Source: Bradyrhizobium zhengyangense
GTDB taxonomy: Bacteria > Pseudomonadota > Alphaproteobacteria > Rhizobiales > Xanthobacteraceae
Assembly (NCBI RefSeq): GCF_022012435.1
Contig: NZ_JAKLUA010000004.1
Coordinates: 1-64,000, forward strand
DNA length: 64,000 bases
Direction: 5' to 3'
Part shown: positions 7,882 through 17,844 of the stretch, piece after piece
How the letters are laid out: every line of letters starts with the position of its first letter
Numbering within the stretch: the stretch's first letter is position 1
Notes under the pieces: generated by a model
Database searches by the model: none
What the model was told of the DNA's origin: nothing
What the model saw: only the letters and a program-made list of their open reading frames with translations
Program-made: the position numbers and the translations under genes

Positions 7882-8772
7882 ATGAGAAAGCTCGCGGCCG
7901 CGCTGTGTACGCTGGCGCTCCTCGCACCTGGCGCACAGGCGCAGACCATCAAGGATTTTCTGGCGCAGGTCATGGTGAAATGGACCGCGCCATTCGAGCC
8001 GTTCCGCCTGATCGATAACATTTACTATGTCGGCACCGAGGGCATCGCCGTCTACGTCATCAGGACGTCGCAAGGCTTGATCCTGATCGACACCGCGATG
8101 CCGCAGTCGACCGGCATGATCAAGGACAACATCGCCAAGCTCGGCTTCAAGGTCGCCGACATCAAATACATCCTCAACTCGCACGCCCATCTCGACCACA
8201 CCGGCGGCTTTGCCGAGATCAAGCAGGAGAGCGGCGCGCAACTGGTCGCGGGCGAGCGCGACAAGCCGCTGCTCGAAGGCGGCTATTATCCGGGCGACGA
8301 GAAGAACGCGGACCTCACCTTTCCGCCTGTCAAGGTCGATCGTGCGGTGAGGGAAGGCGACAAGGTCACGCTCGGCGACACCACGCTGATGGCGCACGCG
8401 ACGCCCGGTCACTCGCCCGGCTGCACCAGCTGGGAGATGACGGTGAAGGACGGCGGCCAGGACCGCCAGGTGCTGTTCTTCTGCAGCGGAACCGTGGCGC
8501 TGAACCGGCTGGTCGGCCAGCCGACCTATCCCGGCATCGTCGACGACTATCGTGCGACCTTCGCCAAGGCCAAGGCGATGAAGGTCGACGTCCTGCTCGG
8601 GCCGCATCCGGAGGTCTATGGCATGCAGGACAAGCGCGCCCAGCAGATCAAGAGCGAGACGCCCAACCCGTTCGTCAAGCCGGGCGAGCTTACGACCTAC
8701 GCCACGGGTCTGTCGGAAGATTTCGACAAGGCGCTCGCCAAGCAGACGGCCGCGCTCCAGGCCGCGAAATAA
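7882..8772 (+). CDS. Subclass B3 metallo-beta-lactamase, BJP-1-like
   Basis: A periplasmic zinc beta-lactamase of 296 residues with signal peptide MRKLAAALCTLALLAPGAQA. It resembles BJP-1 of Bradyrhizobium japonicum over its whole length, as far as I can recall that sequence. Zinc ligands are visible: His101, His103, Asp105 and His106 in HAHLDH, His177 in ATPGHSPG and His242 in GPHPEVYG. As in other B3 enzymes there is no zinc-binding Cys in the position used by B1 enzymes. Expected activity is hydrolysis of penicillins, cephalosporins and carbapenems. It is a chromosomal, resident-looking gene with no mobile element nearby. AGGACAATCC gives the Shine-Dalgarno. Confidence 0.93.
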   Translation: MRKLAAALCTLALLAPGAQAQTIKDFLAQVMVKWTAPFEPFRLIDNIYYVGTEGIAVYVIRTSQGLILIDTAMPQSTGMIKDNIAKLGFKVADIKYILNSHAHLDHTGGFAEIKQESGAQLVAGERDKPLLEGGYYPGDEKNADLTFPPVKVDRAVREGDKVTLGDTTLMAHATPGHSPGCTSWEMTVKDGGQDRQVLFFCSGTVALNRLVGQPTYPGIVDDYRATFAKAKAMKVDVLLGPHPEVYGMQDKRAQQIKSETPNPFVKPGELTTYATGLSEDFDKALAKQTAALQAAK

Positions 8773-9072
8773 ACGACAGCGCGCGGCGGTCATCGCTGAT
8801 GACCGCCGCGACATCAGGCCGCGCCACGCGGCGGAGGAAGCTATGGTTAGCGGAACGTAGCCGCGATCGATTTCGGACGATCTGCCGCGCCAGAAGCGGC
8901 TTCCTTCCGCCTCACATCCTTAACATCGCCTCACCAATGCACGCGGGTGGAAAATCATGCGGTAGCGCGCAACCTGCGCTAGCGCATCCGCGTCAACTGC
9001 ATCTAACGCGGTCTTTACCCCCGCCGTGCAAGATCGCCTTCGTTTTTGAAGGGATTTGGGGCGCGTATTGCA
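8773..9072. other. 300-bp intergenic region, apart from a terminator
   Basis: Apart from the hairpin at 8782-8810 I see no gene or clear promoter consensus here. The sequence just before the next gene is moderately T-rich. Confidence 0.4.
8782..8810 (+). terminator. Hairpin downstream of the beta-lactamase gene
   Basis: CGCGGCGGTCATC (8782-8794), loop GCT and GATGACCGCCGCG (8798-8810) form a perfect 13-bp stem nine bases after the stop codon. No U-run follows, so it may act as a processing or stability hairpin rather than a strict intrinsic terminator. Confidence 0.65.
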
Positions 9073-11079
9073 ATGCCTGCCGTCAATTTGAAAGCCTACC
9101 TCGTCGCAGCGATAGAGCTGTTTCGCGTGTCTGACGACGCGGACCTGACGCGCGCCCAGTTCGACGCCTTCTCCAAGCAGATCCCGCTGCTCTACTTCAT
9201 CCTGATCAGCAACACGATCGCGGTGGCGTATACCTACGTCAACGTCGCGCCGGACTGGTTGGCGATGATCGTGCCGAGCGTGCTCACGGCGCTCGCCGCG
9301 CTTCGGACCTTCTGGTGGTTGCGCCAGCGCCATCTCGTGCGCAGCGATGCCGACATCCTGCGCAATCTGCGCGCGACCAACTGGATGACGCTGCCGATCG
9401 CCGCCGGCTTCACCGCCTGGTCGTTCGCGCTCTACCCCTATGGCGATCCCTTCGCCAAGAGCCAGGTCGCGTTCTACATGGCCGTGACCGTGATCGGCTG
9501 CATCTTTTCGCTGATGCATCTGCGTTCGGCGGCGCTGATCGTGACGCTGATCGTCGACGTGCCCTATGTGCTGTTCTTCTGGGCCACGGGCGAACCGACG
9601 CTGAAGGCGATCGCGGTCAACAACCTCCTGGTCTCCGGCGCGATGGTAACGGTGCTGTTCATCTATTACCGCGACTTCGCCGATCTCGTCGCCAGCCGCA
9701 AATCGCTGCTGGTGCAGCAGGCGGCGACGCAGGCGCTGTCGGACGAGAACTTCCGTCTCGCCAATCTGGATTCCCTCACCGAGCTGCCGAACCGCCGCCG
9801 CTTCTTTGCCGAGCTGTCGAGCGCCTTCAACGACGCCGAGCGCAGGCATGTGCGCGTCGCAGTCGGCATCATCGACCTCGACGGCTTCAAGCCGATCAAC
9901 GACAATTACGGCCATTCGGTCGGCGACCGCGTCCTGATCGAGGCCGGCCGTCGCATTCGCGAGGTCTGCGAAGGCTTCGGTCCGCAGCGTGTAGAGTTCG
10001 CCCGCCTCGGCGGCGACGAGTTCGGTCTCGTCGTCTGCGGCGATCCCGAGGATGCCGACCTTGAGCGGCTCGGCGAACGCATCTGCGAGCAGGTCAAGCT
10101 GCCCTACCAGCTCGACACCGCCCATACCGGCCTGTCGTGCTCGATCGGCTTTGCCCTGTATCCAGACTCGGCAACGACATCGGAAGCGCTATACGAGTGC
10201 GCCGACTATTCGTTGTACCACGCCAAGCGCCAAAAGCGCGGCCGCACCGTAATTTTCTCGAGCGAGCTAGAAGCCGAAATCCGCAGCCGCGGCGTGATCG
10301 AGACCCTGCTGCGCACTGCCGATTTCAGCACGGAGATGGAACTGATGTTCCAGCCGATCGTCGATGCCATGAGCGAGCATACCGCGGGCTTCGAGGCGCT
10401 GGCGCGCTGGCAAAGCCCCCGCCTCGGCTGGGTCTCGCCGGCCGACTTCATTCCCGCTGCCGAGCGCATCGGCCTGATCCGCCCGCTGACGCAAGCGTTG
10501 CTGGTACGCGCGCTCGCGGCTGCCAGGACCTGGCCGGATCACACCCGCCTGTCGTTCAACCTCTCGGCCCACGACATCTGCTCGTCCGACGGAATCCTGC
10601 CGCTGATCGCCATCATCGAGAAGAGCGGCGTGCCGCCGCGCCGACTCGACTTCGAGATCACCGAGACCGCCGTCACCTTCGACTTCGCGCGCGCGCAGCA
10701 GTCGATCGCGGCGCTGAAGGCCATGGGCTGCGGCATTTCGCTGGACGATTTCGGCACCGGCTATTCGTCGCTGAGCCACGTGCATCGCCTGCCGCTGGAC
10801 AAGCTCAAGATCGACCGCAGCTTCGTCGCCGACATCAACGATAATCCCGTGAGCCACAAGATCATCAAGTCGCTCACCGGCCTTTGCGACGACATGGAGA
10901 TTGCCTGCGTGGTCGAGGGCGTTGAGACGCGGGCCCAGCTCGATACGCTGCGCCGGCTCGGCTGCGACTTCATCCAGGGCTATTATTTCGCAAAGCCCAT
11001 GCGCGGCTCGGCGATCGACGAGTATCTGACGACGGAACGTCAGCGCCTTGCCGGCGCTGAAGCCAAAGTCGTGGCCTAA
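9073..11079 (+). CDS. Membrane-bound GGDEF-EAL cyclic-di-GMP protein
   Basis: A bifunctional c-di-GMP signalling protein of about 668 residues. The first 200 residues hold roughly six hydrophobic segments forming a membrane sensor without a recognised ligand site. The diguanylate cyclase domain has RLGGDEFGLVV near residue 313, so its active site is intact. The phosphodiesterase domain begins near residue 405 with FEALARW (EAL intact near 439). It retains FNLSAHD, FEITET, DDFGTGYSS, LKIDRSF and VVEGVET, the residues needed for metal binding and catalysis. Either or both activities are therefore possible. I prefer the ATG at 9073; an in-frame TTG at 9046 is the alternative. Confidence 0.92.
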   Translation: MPAVNLKAYLVAAIELFRVSDDADLTRAQFDAFSKQIPLLYFILISNTIAVAYTYVNVAPDWLAMIVPSVLTALAALRTFWWLRQRHLVRSDADILRNLRATNWMTLPIAAGFTAWSFALYPYGDPFAKSQVAFYMAVTVIGCIFSLMHLRSAALIVTLIVDVPYVLFFWATGEPTLKAIAVNNLLVSGAMVTVLFIYYRDFADLVASRKSLLVQQAATQALSDENFRLANLDSLTELPNRRRFFAELSSAFNDAERRHVRVAVGIIDLDGFKPINDNYGHSVGDRVLIEAGRRIREVCEGFGPQRVEFARLGGDEFGLVVCGDPEDADLERLGERICEQVKLPYQLDTAHTGLSCSIGFALYPDSATTSEALYECADYSLYHAKRQKRGRTVIFSSELEAEIRSRGVIETLLRTADFSTEMELMFQPIVDAMSEHTAGFEALARWQSPRLGWVSPADFIPAAERIGLIRPLTQALLVRALAAARTWPDHTRLSFNLSAHDICSSDGILPLIAIIEKSGVPPRRLDFEITETAVTFDFARAQQSIAALKAMGCGISLDDFGTGYSSLSHVHRLPLDKLKIDRSFVADINDNPVSHKIIKSLTGLCDDMEIACVVEGVETRAQLDTLRRLGCDFIQGYYFAKPMRGSAIDEYLTTERQRLAGAEAKVVA

Positions 11080-11086
11080 GGCCTAG

Positions 11087-12757
11087 CTACTTCACAAGGC
11101 TCGGCAGATCGAGCCCCTTGTCGCGGGCGCACTCGATCGCGATGTCGTAGCCCGCATCCGCATGGCGCATGACGCCGCTGGCCGGATCGTTCCAGAGCAC
11201 GCGCTCGATGCGCTTGGCCGCTTCCGGCGTACCGTCGGCCACGATCACCATGCCGGCGTGCTGCGAATAGCCAATGCCGACGCCGCCGCCATGATGCAGC
11301 GAGACCCAGGTCGCACCGCTGGCGCAATTGAGCAGCGCGTTGAGCAGCGGCCAGTCGGACACGGCATCCGAGCCGTCCTTCATCGCCTCGGTCTCGCGGT
11401 TCGGGCTTGCCACCGAACCGCTGTCGAGATGATCGCGGCCGATCACGACAGGCGCCTTCAACTCGCCGCGCGCGACCATCTCGTTGAAAGCAAGGCCCAG
11501 GCGATGGCGATCGCCAAGCCCGACCCAGCAGATCCGCGCCGGCAGGCCCTGAAACTTGATGCGCGCCTTGGCCATGTCGAGCCAATTGTGCAGATGCTTG
11601 TCGCTGGGCATCAGCTCTTTCACCTTGGCATCTGTCTTGAAGATGTCCTCCGGATCACCTGACAGCGCAGCCCAGCGGAACGGTCCGACGCCGCGGCAGA
11701 ACAGCGGGCGGATATAGGCGGGAACGAAGCCCGGGAAATCGAACGCGTTCTTCAGGCCCATGTCCTGCGCCATCTGGCGGATGTTGTTGCCATAGTCGAG
11801 CGTCGGAATGCCCTGCGCGTGGAAATCCAGCATGGCCTGGACATGCTCGACCATCGAGGTCTTCGAGGCGCGCTCCACAGCCTTTGGATCGGAGGCACGC
11901 TTAGCCTCCCAATCGGCCAACGTCCAGCCCTTTGGCAAATAGCCGTTGATCGGATCGTGCGCGCTCGTCTGGTCGGTGACGATGTCGGGCTTGACGCCGC
12001 GGCGGACCAGCTCAGGGAAAATCTCTGCGGCATTGCCGAGCAGGCCGACCGAGACTGCCTTCTTCGTCTTCGCGGCCTCCGCCATGATCGCCAGCGCCTC
12101 GTCGAGCGTTGCCGCCTGGCGATCGAGATAGCCGGTGCGCAGGCGCATCTCGATGCGGCTGGGCTGGCATTCGACCGCCAGCATCGAGGCGCCCGCCATG
12201 GTCGCGGCCAGCGGCTGCGCGCCGCCCATGCCGCCGAGACCCGCCGTGAGAATCCATTTTCCGGCAAGGCTGCCGCCATAATGGCGACGGCCGACCTCGA
12301 CGAAGGTCTCGTAAGTGCCCTGCACGATGCCTTGGCTGCCGATATAGATCCACGAGCCCGCTGTCATCTGGCCGTACATCATCAGACCCTGGCGATCGAG
12401 CTCGTTGAAGTGATCGAGCGTCGCCCAATGCGGCACGATATTGGAGTTCGCGATCAGCACGCGCGGCGCATCGGCATGGGTGCGGAAGATGCCGACCGGC
12501 TTTCCGGATTGCACCAGCAGCGTCTGGTCGGCTTCCAGCTTGCGCAACGCCGTCGTGATCCGATCAAAACTCTCCCAATCGCGCGCGGCGCGGCCGATGC
12601 CGCCATAGACCACGAGCTCGCTCGGCCGCTCGGCGACATCAGGATCGAGATTGTTCATGAGCATGCGCAGCGGCGCTTCCGTCAGCCAGCTCTTGGCGCT
12701 GATCTCGCTACCACGTGGCGCGCGGATGGTACGGTCATTATCCAGTCGGCGGTTCAT
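11087..12757 (-). CDS. hutU: Urocanate hydratase
   Basis: Second enzyme of histidine degradation: adds water to urocanate to give 4-imidazolone-5-propionate, with tightly bound NAD. At 556 residues it has the standard length. The NAD-binding loop [10 protein letters not shown] at about 174-183 and the C-terminal block [22 protein letters not shown] are clear family signatures. It is the last gene of the minus-strand hutI-hutH-hutU operon, 26 bp after the hutH stop codon. Its 3' end is convergent with the GGDEF-EAL gene, with only 7 bp between. Confidence 0.97.
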   Translation of the reverse strand: MNRRLDNDRTIRAPRGSEISAKSWLTEAPLRMLMNNLDPDVAERPSELVVYGGIGRAARDWESFDRITTALRKLEADQTLLVQSGKPVGIFRTHADAPRVLIANSNIVPHWATLDHFNELDRQGLMMYGQMTAGSWIYIGSQGIVQGTYETFVEVGRRHYGGSLAGKWILTAGLGGMGGAQPLAATMAGASMLAVECQPSRIEMRLRTGYLDRQAATLDEALAIMAEAAKTKKAVSVGLLGNAAEIFPELVRRGVKPDIVTDQTSAHDPINGYLPKGWTLADWEAKRASDPKAVERASKTSMVEHVQAMLDFHAQGIPTLDYGNNIRQMAQDMGLKNAFDFPGFVPAYIRPLFCRGVGPFRWAALSGDPEDIFKTDAKVKELMPSDKHLHNWLDMAKARIKFQGLPARICWVGLGDRHRLGLAFNEMVARGELKAPVVIGRDHLDSGSVASPNRETEAMKDGSDAVSDWPLLNALLNCASGATWVSLHHGGGVGIGYSQHAGMVIVADGTPEAAKRIERVLWNDPASGVMRHADAGYDIAIECARDKGLDLPSLVK

Positions 12758-12783
12758 GCGAAAACCCCTTAGTCGAGCCCTGT

Positions 12784-14343
12784 TCAGTCAAGTCTTGGAA
12801 ACGGATCGGATGATAGCGCAGTGAGCGCGACGGCCGGCAGCGCGTCGGCCTCGACCAACGCGGCGGCCTTGGCGAGATCGCCGGCCATGTAGCGATCAGC
12901 GCCTAGCGCCGGCACCTGCTCGCGCAGCTTAGCGATCACCGCGACAAGCGGCGCGCTTGTGGCGTGCGGCGCACGTAGCGTGATGCCTTGGGCGGCAACC
13001 AGAAGCTCAATGCCTAGAATGGACGCGAGATTCTCGGCCATGTCAGACAGGCGTCGTGCGGCATGCGCGGCCATGGAGACATGGTCTTCCTGATTGGCGC
13101 TGGTCGGCGTCGAATCGATCGAGCAGGCTGCGGCGCGCTGCTTATTCTCGGCGTAGAGCGCAGCCGCCGTCACCTCGGCGATCATGAAGCCGGAATTGAT
13201 GCCGGGATCTGGCGTCAGGAACGGCGGCAGGCCGAAATTGAGCGCGGGATCGACCAGCGTCGCAATGCGCCGTTCACTGATCGCGCCGATCTCCGACAAG
13301 GCGAGTGCGATCGTATCGGCGGCGAAGGCGACCGGCTCGGCATGGAAGTTTCCGCCGGAGACGATCTCGCCCGTTTCGACCAGCACCAGCGGATTGTCGG
13401 TGACGGCATTGGCCTCGACGGTCAGCGTGCGCGCGGCCTGCGTGATCAAATCAAGCACAGCGCCCGCGACCTGCGGCTGGCAGCGCAGGCAATAGGGATC
13501 CTGTACGCGCTCGTCGCCCTCGAGATGCGACAGGCGGATATCGCTGCCGTCAAGTAGCGCGGTCAACGCCGCGGCCGCGGCGACTTGCCCGGGAAGACCG
13601 CGCAGGGCCTGAATCTCGGGGCGGAACGGCGCGGTCGAGGCCATGGCGGCATCGACCGACAGCGCACCGGTGACCAGTGCCGCACGGGCGAGACGAAATG
13701 CACGCAGCACGCCGGAGATAGCATAGGCGGTCGAGAACTGCGTGCCGTTGATCAGCGCGAGCCCCTCCTTTGGACCCAGCGTCAGCGGAACAAGGCCAGC
13801 AGCCGCCAGCGCCTCGGCACCGGACACGGTTTTCCCGTCGAGGATCGCCTGCCCTTCGCCGATCATCACCGCGGTCATATGCGCGAGCGGCGCGAGATCG
13901 CCGGAGGCGCCGACCGAGCCCTGCTGCGGCACTAGCGGATAAACGTGTCGCGCCAGCATGGCCTGCAATTGCTCGATCACCGCGCCGCGGACGCCCGAGG
14001 CACCCCGCCCAAGCGAGATGATTTTCAGCGCCATCATCAACCGCACGATCGGCTCGGGCGTGGCCGGCCCGACGCCGCAGCAGTGGGAGACGATGAGGTT
14101 GCGCTGAAGCAGCGCGGTCTGATCGGGCGGAATGCGTTTCGAGGCCAGCTTGCCGAAGCCGGTGTTGATGCCGTAGACCGGCGCGGCGCCGAACGCCGCC
14201 TTTGCAACGATCTCCGCAGCTGCCTCGACGCGCGGCCAGAACGATGGATCGAGTTCGACAGCAGCACCCGCCAGCACGCATGCGAGATCGTCAAGGCTCA
14301 CCCTTCCGGGCTTGACGACGATCGCTGTGCCCTGCCCAGTCAC
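12784..14343 (-). CDS. hutH: Histidine ammonia-lyase
   Basis: First step of histidine catabolism, releasing ammonia to give trans-urocanate. I place the start at GTG 14343, whose bases overlap the hutI stop as GTGA. This gives a 519-residue protein matching the usual family N-terminus; an upstream ATG at 14439 would add 32 residues overlapping hutI. The Ala-Ser-Gly triad that cyclises to the MIO cofactor is Ala146-Ser147-Gly148 in [14 protein letters not shown]. The active-site Tyr of VYGINTGFG (residues 56-64) is present. Translational coupling to hutI is likely. Confidence 0.96.
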   Translation of the reverse strand: MTGQGTAIVVKPGRVSLDDLACVLAGAAVELDPSFWPRVEAAAEIVAKAAFGAAPVYGINTGFGKLASKRIPPDQTALLQRNLIVSHCCGVGPATPEPIVRLMMALKIISLGRGASGVRGAVIEQLQAMLARHVYPLVPQQGSVGASGDLAPLAHMTAVMIGEGQAILDGKTVSGAEALAAAGLVPLTLGPKEGLALINGTQFSTAYAISGVLRAFRLARAALVTGALSVDAAMASTAPFRPEIQALRGLPGQVAAAAALTALLDGSDIRLSHLEGDERVQDPYCLRCQPQVAGAVLDLITQAARTLTVEANAVTDNPLVLVETGEIVSGGNFHAEPVAFAADTIALALSEIGAISERRIATLVDPALNFGLPPFLTPDPGINSGFMIAEVTAAALYAENKQRAAACSIDSTPTSANQEDHVSMAAHAARRLSDMAENLASILGIELLVAAQGITLRAPHATSAPLVAVIAKLREQVPALGADRYMAGDLAKAAALVEADALPAVALTALSSDPFPRLD

Positions 14344-15554
14344 TGGCCCCTCCACACCCGTCGATGCAGCGGATTGAAGCCAATGCGGTAGACCAGCTCG
14401 GCGGGGCGCTCGATGTCCCAGATCGCGAGGTCGCACCATTTTCCGGCCTCGAGCGTGCCGGTCTCATCGAGCACGCCGAGCGCCCGCGCGCCTTCGCGGG
14501 TAATCCCCGCGAGGCATTCGACGACAGTCATCCGGAACAGCGTCGCGCCCATATTCATCGTTAGCAGCAGCGAGGTCAGCGGCGAGCTGCCGGGATTGCA
14601 GTCGGTCGCGAGCGCCATGGCAACGGCGTGCTTGCGGAACGCCTCGACCGGCGGCTTTTGCGTTTCACGGATGAAGTAGAAGGCGCCGGGCAGAAGGACG
14701 GCCACTGTGCCGGCCTTTGCCATCGCGGCGGCGCCGGCTTCGTCGGTATGTTCGAGATGGTCGGCCGAAAGCGCGGAGAATTGTGCGGCGAGCGCGGCGC
14801 CGCCAAGGTTCGACAGCTGGTCGGCATGCAGCTTGACCGGCAGCCCGAGTGCCCTCGCCGCCGTGAACACCCGTGCCGTCTGCTCGGCCGAGAATGCGAT
14901 GCCCTCCATGAAGGCGTCGACCGCATCGGCAAGGCCTGCCTTTGCGACGGCCGGCAGCATCTCCTTACATACGAGATCGATGTAGCGATCCTTGTCCCCA
15001 CCGGCTTCCACCGGCAGTGCGTGCGCGCCGAGGAAAGAGGTGCGGATCGCAACCTTTCGCTGACGGCCAAGGCTGCGGGCGGCAGAAAGCTGCCGCATCT
15101 CGGTCTCGGTATCGAGACCATAGCCGGACTTGATCTCGACCGTGGTTGCGCCCTCGCCGATCAACGCATCCAGCCGCGGCAGTGCGCTCGCGATCAGCTC
15201 GGCCTGACTCGCCTTGCGCGTCGCGGCGACCGTCGAGACAATGCCGCCGCCGGCACGCGCGATCTCCTCGTAGCTTGCGCCCTTCAGGCGCAGCTCGAAC
15301 TCTCGCGCGCGGTTGCCGCCATAGACAAGATGAGTGTGGCAATCGACGAGGCCTGGCGTGATCCAGCGTCCCTCGCAATCGATCCACTGAATGGCGTCGG
15401 CATCGCCAGGAAAATCGGCCGCGGCGCCGGCATAGATGATGTGGCCGCCGCGCGCGGCAATCACACCGCGTTCGATCTCGCCGAGATCGGGACGATCGGC
15501 CCGCATGGTGGCGAGCCGGGCGTTATGCCAGATCCGGTCGAAGCGCTCTGCCAT
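14340..15554 (-). CDS. hutI: Imidazolonepropionase
   Basis: Third enzyme of the Hut pathway: opens the imidazolone ring to give N-formimino-L-glutamate. It is a metal-dependent amidohydrolase. The start at ATG 15554 has GGGACAG a few bases upstream and gives 404 residues, the normal length; an in-frame ATG at 15614 would lie inside the operator. Metal ligands are visible: [10 protein letters not shown], then KLHADQLSN and [10 protein letters not shown], with Asp in [10 protein letters not shown]. It heads the minus-strand hutIHU operon and is divergent from hutF across the palindromic operator. Confidence 0.96.
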   Translation of the reverse strand: MAERFDRIWHNARLATMRADRPDLGEIERGVIAARGGHIIYAGAAADFPGDADAIQWIDCEGRWITPGLVDCHTHLVYGGNRAREFELRLKGASYEEIARAGGGIVSTVAATRKASQAELIASALPRLDALIGEGATTVEIKSGYGLDTETEMRQLSAARSLGRQRKVAIRTSFLGAHALPVEAGGDKDRYIDLVCKEMLPAVAKAGLADAVDAFMEGIAFSAEQTARVFTAARALGLPVKLHADQLSNLGGAALAAQFSALSADHLEHTDEAGAAAMAKAGTVAVLLPGAFYFIRETQKPPVEAFRKHAVAMALATDCNPGSSPLTSLLLTMNMGATLFRMTVVECLAGITREGARALGVLDETGTLEAGKWCDLAIWDIERPAELVYRIGFNPLHRRVWRGQ

Positions 15555-15598
15555 GCCACTGTCCCTTCGCGAAGTCCCTGCGCCCTGGGATGCTTGAC

Positions 15599-15618
15599 TT
15601 ATATGTCTAGACATATAA
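15599..15618. promoter_or_regulatory. Palindromic operator between hutI and hutF, likely HutC site
   Basis: TTATATGTCTAGACATATAA is a perfect 20-bp palindrome in the divergent hutI-hutF gap. Its core GTCTAGAC fits GntR-family operators, and a GntR-type hutC gene lies close by. TTGACT (15594-15599) and TATAAT (15614-15619) overlap it but are only 14 bp apart, so the exact promoter is uncertain. Confidence 0.75.
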
Positions 15619-15656
15619 TCGTACGGCGGTTCTGTCCAGCCGGCGTGTAATCAATC

Positions 15657-17015
15657 ATGACCCGACTGCATTTCGCCTCCGCGCTCCTGCCCTCGGGCTG
15701 GGCCAATGACGTGCAGGTGGTGATCACCGCCGGCGCGATCGCGGCGGTGACGCCCGATGTGGCGCCTGCTGCCGACGACGAGCGCCACGCCATCGCGCTT
15801 CCGGGGCTTGCGAGCCTGCACAGCCACGCGTTTCAACGCGGCATGGCGGGACTTGCGGAGCTGCGCGGCGATTCCGCCGACACGTTCTGGACCTGGCGCG
15901 AGACGATGTATCGCTTCGCGTTGGCGATGACGCCTGATGACGTCGCCGCCGTCGCAACGTTGCTGTATGTCGAGATGCTGGAGCAGGGTTTCACCCGCGT
16001 CGGCGAATTCCATTATCTGCATCATGATCGCGACGGCGCGCACTATTCCGACATTGGAGAAATGGCCGCGCAAATTGCGCAGGCTGCCGAAGCCTCAAGC
16101 ATTGGCCTCACGCTGCTGCCGAGTTTTTATGCGCATGGGTCCTTCGGCGGCGCGGCGCCGCATGACGGCCAGCGTCGCTTCATCAACTCGGTCGATCAGT
16201 TCGCCGCGCTGATGGCGGCCTCGCGCAAGGCGATCGCAACATTGCCGGGCGCCAACATCGGCATCGCCCCGCATAGTCTGCGCGCCGTGGCGCCGGACGA
16301 GCTCGCGGCGATCGTTCCGCTCGCAAATGGCGGCCCGGTGCACATTCATGCCGCCGAGCAGGCGAAAGAAGTCGAGGATTGCCTGGTCTGGTCGGGGCAG
16401 CGTCCGGTGCAATGGCTGCTTGAGCACGCGCCGGTCAATCAACGCTGGTGCCTCATCCACGCGACGCATATGACGGACCAGGAAATCAGCGCATTCGCCA
16501 AGACCGGAGCGGTCGCGGGGCTCTGCCCCGTCACCGAAGCGAGCCTCGGCGACGGCATCTTCCCGGCGCGCGAATTTCTCGATGCCGGCGGTGCTTTCGG
16601 CGTCGGCACCGATTCAAATGTGCTGGTCGGTGTCGCCGACGAGTTGCGCCAGCTTGAATATGGCCAACGGCTTAAGCATCGCACGCGCAACGTGCTCTCC
16701 GGCGGGGCAGGCCGTTCCACTGGTCGCACGCTGTTCGATGATGCCCTTGCGGGCGGCTCCCGGGCGCTGGCGCAGCCAACCGTCGGGCTGATCCCGGGCG
16801 CGCGTGCCGACATTGTCACCCTCGACGCCATGCATCCGTCGCTGGCAGGACGCGCGCGCGATGCCGTGATCGACGGCTGGATCTTTGCAGCCGGCGACGG
16901 CGCGATCGATTGCGTCTGGGCCGGCGGCAACAAGGTGGTTGAGGGCGGCCAGCATAAACTGCGCCGGGACGCGCGCGCGCGCTTCAACACCGCCGTGCGG
17001 AGGCTCGTCGCATGA
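15657..17015 (+). CDS. hutF: Formimidoylglutamate deiminase
   Basis: Deiminates N-formimino-L-glutamate to N-formyl-L-glutamate plus ammonia, the branch of the Hut pathway used by pseudomonads and many rhizobia. It is a 452-residue amidohydrolase. The metal-binding SLHSHAFQRGMAG (from about residue 45) and DTFWTWRETMYRF are diagnostic for HutF. Further ligands are in HIHAAEQ, CLIHATHM and GVGTDSNV. It overlaps hutC by four bases (ATGA), so the two are coupled. The product of HutF needs a deformylase (HutG), which is not found in this window. Confidence 0.96.
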   Translation: MTRLHFASALLPSGWANDVQVVITAGAIAAVTPDVAPAADDERHAIALPGLASLHSHAFQRGMAGLAELRGDSADTFWTWRETMYRFALAMTPDDVAAVATLLYVEMLEQGFTRVGEFHYLHHDRDGAHYSDIGEMAAQIAQAAEASSIGLTLLPSFYAHGSFGGAAPHDGQRRFINSVDQFAALMAASRKAIATLPGANIGIAPHSLRAVAPDELAAIVPLANGGPVHIHAAEQAKEVEDCLVWSGQRPVQWLLEHAPVNQRWCLIHATHMTDQEISAFAKTGAVAGLCPVTEASLGDGIFPAREFLDAGGAFGVGTDSNVLVGVADELRQLEYGQRLKHRTRNVLSGGAGRSTGRTLFDDALAGGSRALAQPTVGLIPGARADIVTLDAMHPSLAGRARDAVIDGWIFAAGDGAIDCVWAGGNKVVEGGQHKLRRDARARFNTAVRRLVA

Positions 17016-17740
17016 GCCTCGCCACCGACGCGGCCGACAAGCCGACGCTCTACAAGCGCATCCGCGCCGATATCGAAAGGCGCATTCTGACCGGCGAATG
17101 GCCGCCCGGGCATCGAATTCCGTTCGAGCACGAGCTCGTGGCGCGCTATGGTTGCTCGCGCATGACGGTGAACAAGGCGCTGTCGGAACTGGCACAAGCC
17201 GATCTGATCGAGCGACGGCGGCGTGCCGGCTCGTTCGTGCGTAGGCCGCAACATCAATCAGCGGTCCTCAAGATCGCCGACATCCGCGCCGAGATTACCG
17301 CGCTCGGCCGCACTTACGGCTACGAGCTGATCGGTCGCAAGCTGCGCGCGGCAACCGCCGCCGACCGCGAGCGGCTCGGCGTCAAGAAAGCCGGCAAGGT
17401 GGTCGCGATCTCCTGCCGCCACAGCGCCGACAACGTGCCGTTCGCCGTTGAGGACCGACTAATCGATCTTGCGTCCGTGCCATCTGCGGCGACCGCGGAT
17501 TTCTCGCGCGAGCCGCCCGGATCGTGGCTGCTTCATCATGTTCCATGGACGGAAGCCGAGCATACGATCAGCGCCATCGTTGCGGATGACCGCACGGCTG
17601 AGACGCTCGACATCGCCATCGGCGCGCCCTGTCTTGTGATCGACCGCTATACTTGGCGCAGTGCGCGCACGATCACCGCGGTGCGCCTGCTTTATCCCGG
17701 TGACTCTCACCGCCTTGTCGCGCGATTCAAGGGAGGCTGA
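17012..17740 (+). CDS. hutC: Histidine utilization repressor, GntR/UTRA family
   Basis: A 242-residue transcription factor that represses hut genes and is released by urocanate or a downstream intermediate. The winged helix occupies about residues 10-75, with the GntR signature FEHELVARYGCSRMTVNKALSEL. The UTRA effector domain follows from about residue 95, including EDRLI and the C-terminal TAVRLLYPGDSHRLVARF. It overlaps hutF (ATGA). The palindrome at 15599-15618 is the likely binding site, giving joint control of hutIHU and hutFC. The downstream ABC genes may be in the same regulon. Confidence 0.94.
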   Translation: MSLATDAADKPTLYKRIRADIERRILTGEWPPGHRIPFEHELVARYGCSRMTVNKALSELAQADLIERRRRAGSFVRRPQHQSAVLKIADIRAEITALGRTYGYELIGRKLRAATAADRERLGVKKAGKVVAISCRHSADNVPFAVEDRLIDLASVPSAATADFSREPPGSWLLHHVPWTEAEHTISAIVADDRTAETLDIAIGAPCLVIDRYTWRSARTITAVRLLYPGDSHRLVARFKGG

Positions 17741-17844
17741 GAGGAAATATGTCGGCACAAATCGTGCAACGTTTCGGGCAACGGTCCATAGGGCCGGCAG
17801 AGATCAACAGGACGTCAAACCATCTGGGCAAGAGGACGACAATC

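Noticed and set aside
7882..8772. Recently acquired carbapenemase
   Set aside because: It matches the resident Bradyrhizobium B3 type in features and base composition, and no transposon or integron structure flanks it.
14344..14439. Longer hutH start at 14439
   Set aside because: It would add 32 residues read out of frame from hutI. GTG 14343 gives the normal N-terminus and a GTGA overlap.
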